A stretch of DNA of 35,434 nt from Sedimentisphaerales bacterium (GTDB lineage Bacteria; Planctomycetota; Phycisphaerae; Sedimentisphaerales; Anaerobacaceae), in contig JANQHJ010000028.1 of NCBI GenBank assembly GCA_028282745.1, positions 1 through 35,434 of the forward strand, read 5' to 3'. The notes under the pieces are model-generated. The model made no database searches. It was not told the DNA's origin and worked only from the letters and a program-made list of their open reading frames with translations. A program made the translations under genes and the position numbers. Of the stretch, positions 33,794 to 35,434 are shown in pieces. The stretch's first letter is position 1. Every line of letters begins with the position of its first letter.

Positions 33794-34024
33794 ATGAACA
33801 CCGCAAAAATATTTTTAAACGGTCGCAGCCAAGCTGTAAGACTGCCAAAAGACTGTCGTTTTGATGAAAATGAGGTCATGGTTGCGAAATTCGACGGAAT
33901 GGTTATCCTGTATCCCAAAGAAAAGGGCTGGGATTTGCTCCATAAAGCTATTGGGCGTTTTACAGATGATTATATGAAAAATCGAAATCAACCTGAAAAA
34001 GCCGATCAAAGGAAAGACTTTTGA
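33794..34024 (+). CDS. vapB: VapB-type antitoxin (AbrB/SpoVT fold)
   Basis: The 76-residue product starts at the ATG at 33794 with AAGGA seven bases upstream. A longer frame beginning at 33755 reads through the operator and is not used. Residues about 1-45 form the swapped-hairpin AbrB DNA-binding domain (MNTAKIFLNGRSQAVRLPKD). The C-terminal part, with GWDLLHKAIGRFTDDYMKN, is the probable toxin-binding tail. Antitoxins of this type mask the toxin and bind the operator. Its stop overlaps the vapC start (TTGA), so translation is coupled. Confidence 0.9.
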   Translation: MNTAKIFLNGRSQAVRLPKDCRFDENEVMVAKFDGMVILYPKEKGWDLLHKAIGRFTDDYMKNRNQPEKADQRKDF

Positions 34025-34422
34025 TATCTCATATTCTTGACACGAATATCTGTATCGAGTTGATACGCGGTAAAAGCGATAAAATCCTTAACCGCTTAAC
34101 AAAATATGAAGTAGGCCAAATCGGAATTTCCTCGATCACTCTTGCAGAGCTTGAGTTCGGCGTTTATAAGAGCAAACGTCCCGCAGACAATAAACTTATT
34201 CTTATTGAATTTTGCTCACCACTCGAGATACTTGCTTTTGATGAAAACGCAGCTAGTGTATATGGTAAAATCCGGGCACAGCTGGAAAAAAAAGGGAAAC
34301 AAATTGGCCCACTTGACACTTTAATCGCCGCCCATGCACTTTCAATTAATGCGGTTCTGGTAACTAATAATGTGCGAGAATTTAAAAGAGTAAGAGGTTT
34401 GAAAATTGACAACTGGACATAA
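34021..34422 (+). CDS. vapC: VapC-type PIN-domain ribonuclease toxin
   Basis: The 133-residue PIN-domain protein is a Mg2+-dependent RNase. The acidic residues are in place: LDTNICIELIRGK (about D7), ITLAELEFGVY (the E pair, about 41-43), FDENAASVYG (about D75), and GPLDTLIAAHAL (about D99), followed by VTNNVREFKRV. The start is a TTG at 34021 overlapping the vapB stop by four bases, with AAAGGA seven bases upstream. Targets of such VapC toxins are usually initiator tRNA or rRNA loops. That is known for relatives and not shown here. Confidence 0.92.
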   Translation: MISHILDTNICIELIRGKSDKILNRLTKYEVGQIGISSITLAELEFGVYKSKRPADNKLILIEFCSPLEILAFDENAASVYGKIRAQLEKKGKQIGPLDTLIAAHALSINAVLVTNNVREFKRVRGLKIDNWT

Positions 34423-34441
34423 ACTGTTAACCTCTTGCGTT

Positions 34442-34942
34442 ATGAAACGTATGCTGACATCATGTTTTGGATTGGGGCTTCTGCCTTGGTGCCCGGGCAC
34501 GTGGGGCTCGCTGCCGCCGGTTTTATTGTTCTTTTTGCTGGCAAGTCTGGGGATGCCTTATATATGGATATCTATTGTAATGGGTATCTGGGCCCTGGCG
34601 GGGTCGATTATATGTGTGAGCTTCTCACCAGATGTGATCAATATGACTGGTAAAAAGGATCCGGGTGAGATAGTAATTGATGAGCTGGCAGGTCAGTCGG
34701 TAACGTTTATACCGGTCTTTCTACTAACAGAAATCAATGTATGTTTAGTGACGGCCATGGGATTTATATTTTTCAGGATTTTTGACATTGCCAAGCCGTT
34801 CCCCATAAAAAAAGCCGAACAACTGCCCAAGGGCTGGGGTATATTGGCCGATGATTTATTGGCTGGCGTGTTCGCAAGCGTGTTTGTGTTTTTTATCTCG
34901 TTTTTCTGGAACCATATTAATTCAGCACAAAATGTGTATTAG
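34442..34942 (+). CDS. pgpA: Phosphatidylglycerophosphatase A (PgpA)
   Basis: PgpA dephosphorylates phosphatidylglycerol phosphate in the inner membrane. Although short (166 residues from the ATG at 34442), it has the whole set of motifs: LLPWCPGTWGSLPP (about 13-26), KDPGEIVIDELAGQ (about 71-84), FRIFDIAKPFPI and LPKGWGILADDLLAG. The block order and three hydrophobic segments match the family. A TTG 36 bp upstream is in frame but lies inside vapC, and there is no good Shine-Dalgarno for either start, so the start is not certain. It follows the vapBC module by 19 bp. Confidence 0.92.
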   Translation: MKRMLTSCFGLGLLPWCPGTWGSLPPVLLFFLLASLGMPYIWISIVMGIWALAGSIICVSFSPDVINMTGKKDPGEIVIDELAGQSVTFIPVFLLTEINVCLVTAMGFIFFRIFDIAKPFPIKKAEQLPKGWGILADDLLAGVFASVFVFFISFFWNHINSAQNVY

Positions 34943-35014
34943 CCACAGAGGGCATTCTCCTTCGCCTTCACCTACGTCAAGACTACGGTGGACAGGAAGG
35001 CTTCGGAGGACAGG
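34941..35014. repeat. Dispersed-repeat cluster between pgpA and the right-edge gene
   Basis: A CCACAGAG unit (34943-34950), also seen near 28144, is followed by an imperfect inverted repeat. Its right half is two near-identical 17-bp direct units, AGACTACGGTGGACAGG (34980-34996) and AGGCTTCGGAGGACAGG (34998-35014), with three differences. Its left half (34957-34978) carries matching CTCC, GCCTT and CACC blocks. Confidence 0.6.
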
Positions 35015-35046
35015 CAGAGAAAAAGTAATTTTGGTAAAACAATTAA

Positions 35047-35434
35047 ATGGCGAAAAAATACTCCGTTGAAATCATAGAGAAGTTAGCAAATCGCTTCGCC
35101 CAGGCTAAGCTTTACCGTCCTATGCATATCAGCAGATACGAGCCGGGGACGGAGCTTTCTTATGAAGTGATACCAGTCGAGAGTAAAACAGCAGCAACGG
35201 TAAAAGTTCTGATAGACAAATTCATCGGCGGCGGCTACGCGGGGCAGGTTTACAAAGTCAAAATTCTCGAAAACGACGGTGATGTGCAGGGCTTAGAAGT
35301 CGGCAGCACAAAAGCACTGAAAATTCTTATCCCGCCGAGTGGTTTCGCGAGAATATTTCGTAACGCTCTTTACTGGATAGGTTTTCAGGCACCGTTCCAG
35401 CAGCAGGTAAATCCAACGGCGGCTCGTGCGGGAG
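35047..35434 (+). CDS. Kinase-like protein, N-terminal part (cut by window end)
   Basis: The frame starts with ATG at 35047 and stays open to the end (129 codons). The product begins MAKKYSVEIIEKLANRF. At about residues 59-72 it has FIGGGYAGQVYKVKI, which fits a protein kinase glycine-rich loop (GxGxxGxVY). Then TKALKIL (about 88-94) follows, where the lysine would be the ATP-binding one. This suggests an atypical protein kinase or aminoglycoside-phosphotransferase/ABC1-like fold. The C-terminal catalytic part, which would decide, is outside the window. There is no signal peptide in the visible part and no strong Shine-Dalgarno. Confidence 0.6.
   Translation, partial: MAKKYSVEIIEKLANRFAQAKLYRPMHISRYEPGTELSYEVIPVESKTAATVKVLIDKFIGGGYAGQVYKVKILENDGDVQGLEVGSTKALKILIPPSGFARIFRNALYWIGFQAPFQQQVNPTAARAG

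Noticed and set aside
1-35434. tRNA, rRNA, CRISPR array, insertion sequence or prophage
   Set aside because: No tRNA T-loop pattern, regularly spaced repeat array, transposase or phage gene was seen on reading both strands.

Overview
The window reads as chromosomal DNA of a moderate-GC, Gram-negative-type bacterium, most likely a planctomycete of the class Phycisphaerae. This is an inference. It rests on a thiamine phosphate synthase with a fused N-terminal ThiD2-type domain, lipoproteins and a peptidoglycan gene set without visible ftsA/ftsZ, frequent TTG starts, and intergenic repeat clusters of a kind I associate with Sedimentisphaerales-type metagenomes. No rRNA, tRNA, insertion sequence, prophage or CRISPR array is visible. 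Most genes are housekeeping genes.

Layout. 1-4307: start of an exported protein (partial), pyrF with its terminator, then from a compact divergent promoter a membrane-anchored protein and murD, then a PilZ protein. 4331-10769 (minus): dxs-nadK-TPR protein-dinG-like helicase, tightly spaced. 10958-12791 (plus): a ZupT metal transporter and a lipoprotein of repeated TSYG/SSF strands. 12797-15238 (minus): an 813-residue protein joining a MetF-like reductase, a Cys-rich MTHFR_C segment and an AcsE-like pterin-binding methyltransferase. 15239-15682: gene-free, with tandem DnaA-box-like sites. 15683-16735 (minus): ThiD2-ThiE. 16736-17276: gene-free, with a candidate sigma-54-driven structured RNA. 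17277-20398 (minus): a membrane sulfatase/LtaS-type enzyme and a GH130 glycosidase. 20565-22542: ispD and an opposing PAS histidine kinase.

23040-27296 (plus) is a cell-wall operon murC-murB-ddl-ftsQ-like with overlapping genes. It is met head-on by two overlapping YkgJ-type cysteine-cluster proteins. 28140-29280 is a repeat-rich accessory strip around one small membrane protein gene. It is followed by ilvD (minus), then a plus-strand run: lipoprotein, HIT hydrolase, dgt, a vapBC toxin-antitoxin pair with a textbook promoter and operator, pgpA, and the start of a kinase-like protein cut by the window end.

How the genes connect. murD, murC, murB and ddl cover UDP-MurNAc-pentapeptide synthesis. 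dxs and ispD are two steps of the MEP isoprenoid pathway that supplies undecaprenyl phosphate, and both have atypical motif residues. pgpA serves phosphatidylglycerol synthesis, pyrF pyrimidines, nadK NADP, ilvD branched-chain amino acids and thiE thiamine. The MetF/AcsE-like fusion points to C1-folate to corrinoid methyl transfer. The most original observations are the candidate RNA at 16821-16998 with two GGAGGAGG loops behind a near-consensus -24/-12 element, and the MetF-MTHFR_C-AcsE fusion with a well-formed internal ribosome binding site exactly at the domain junction.
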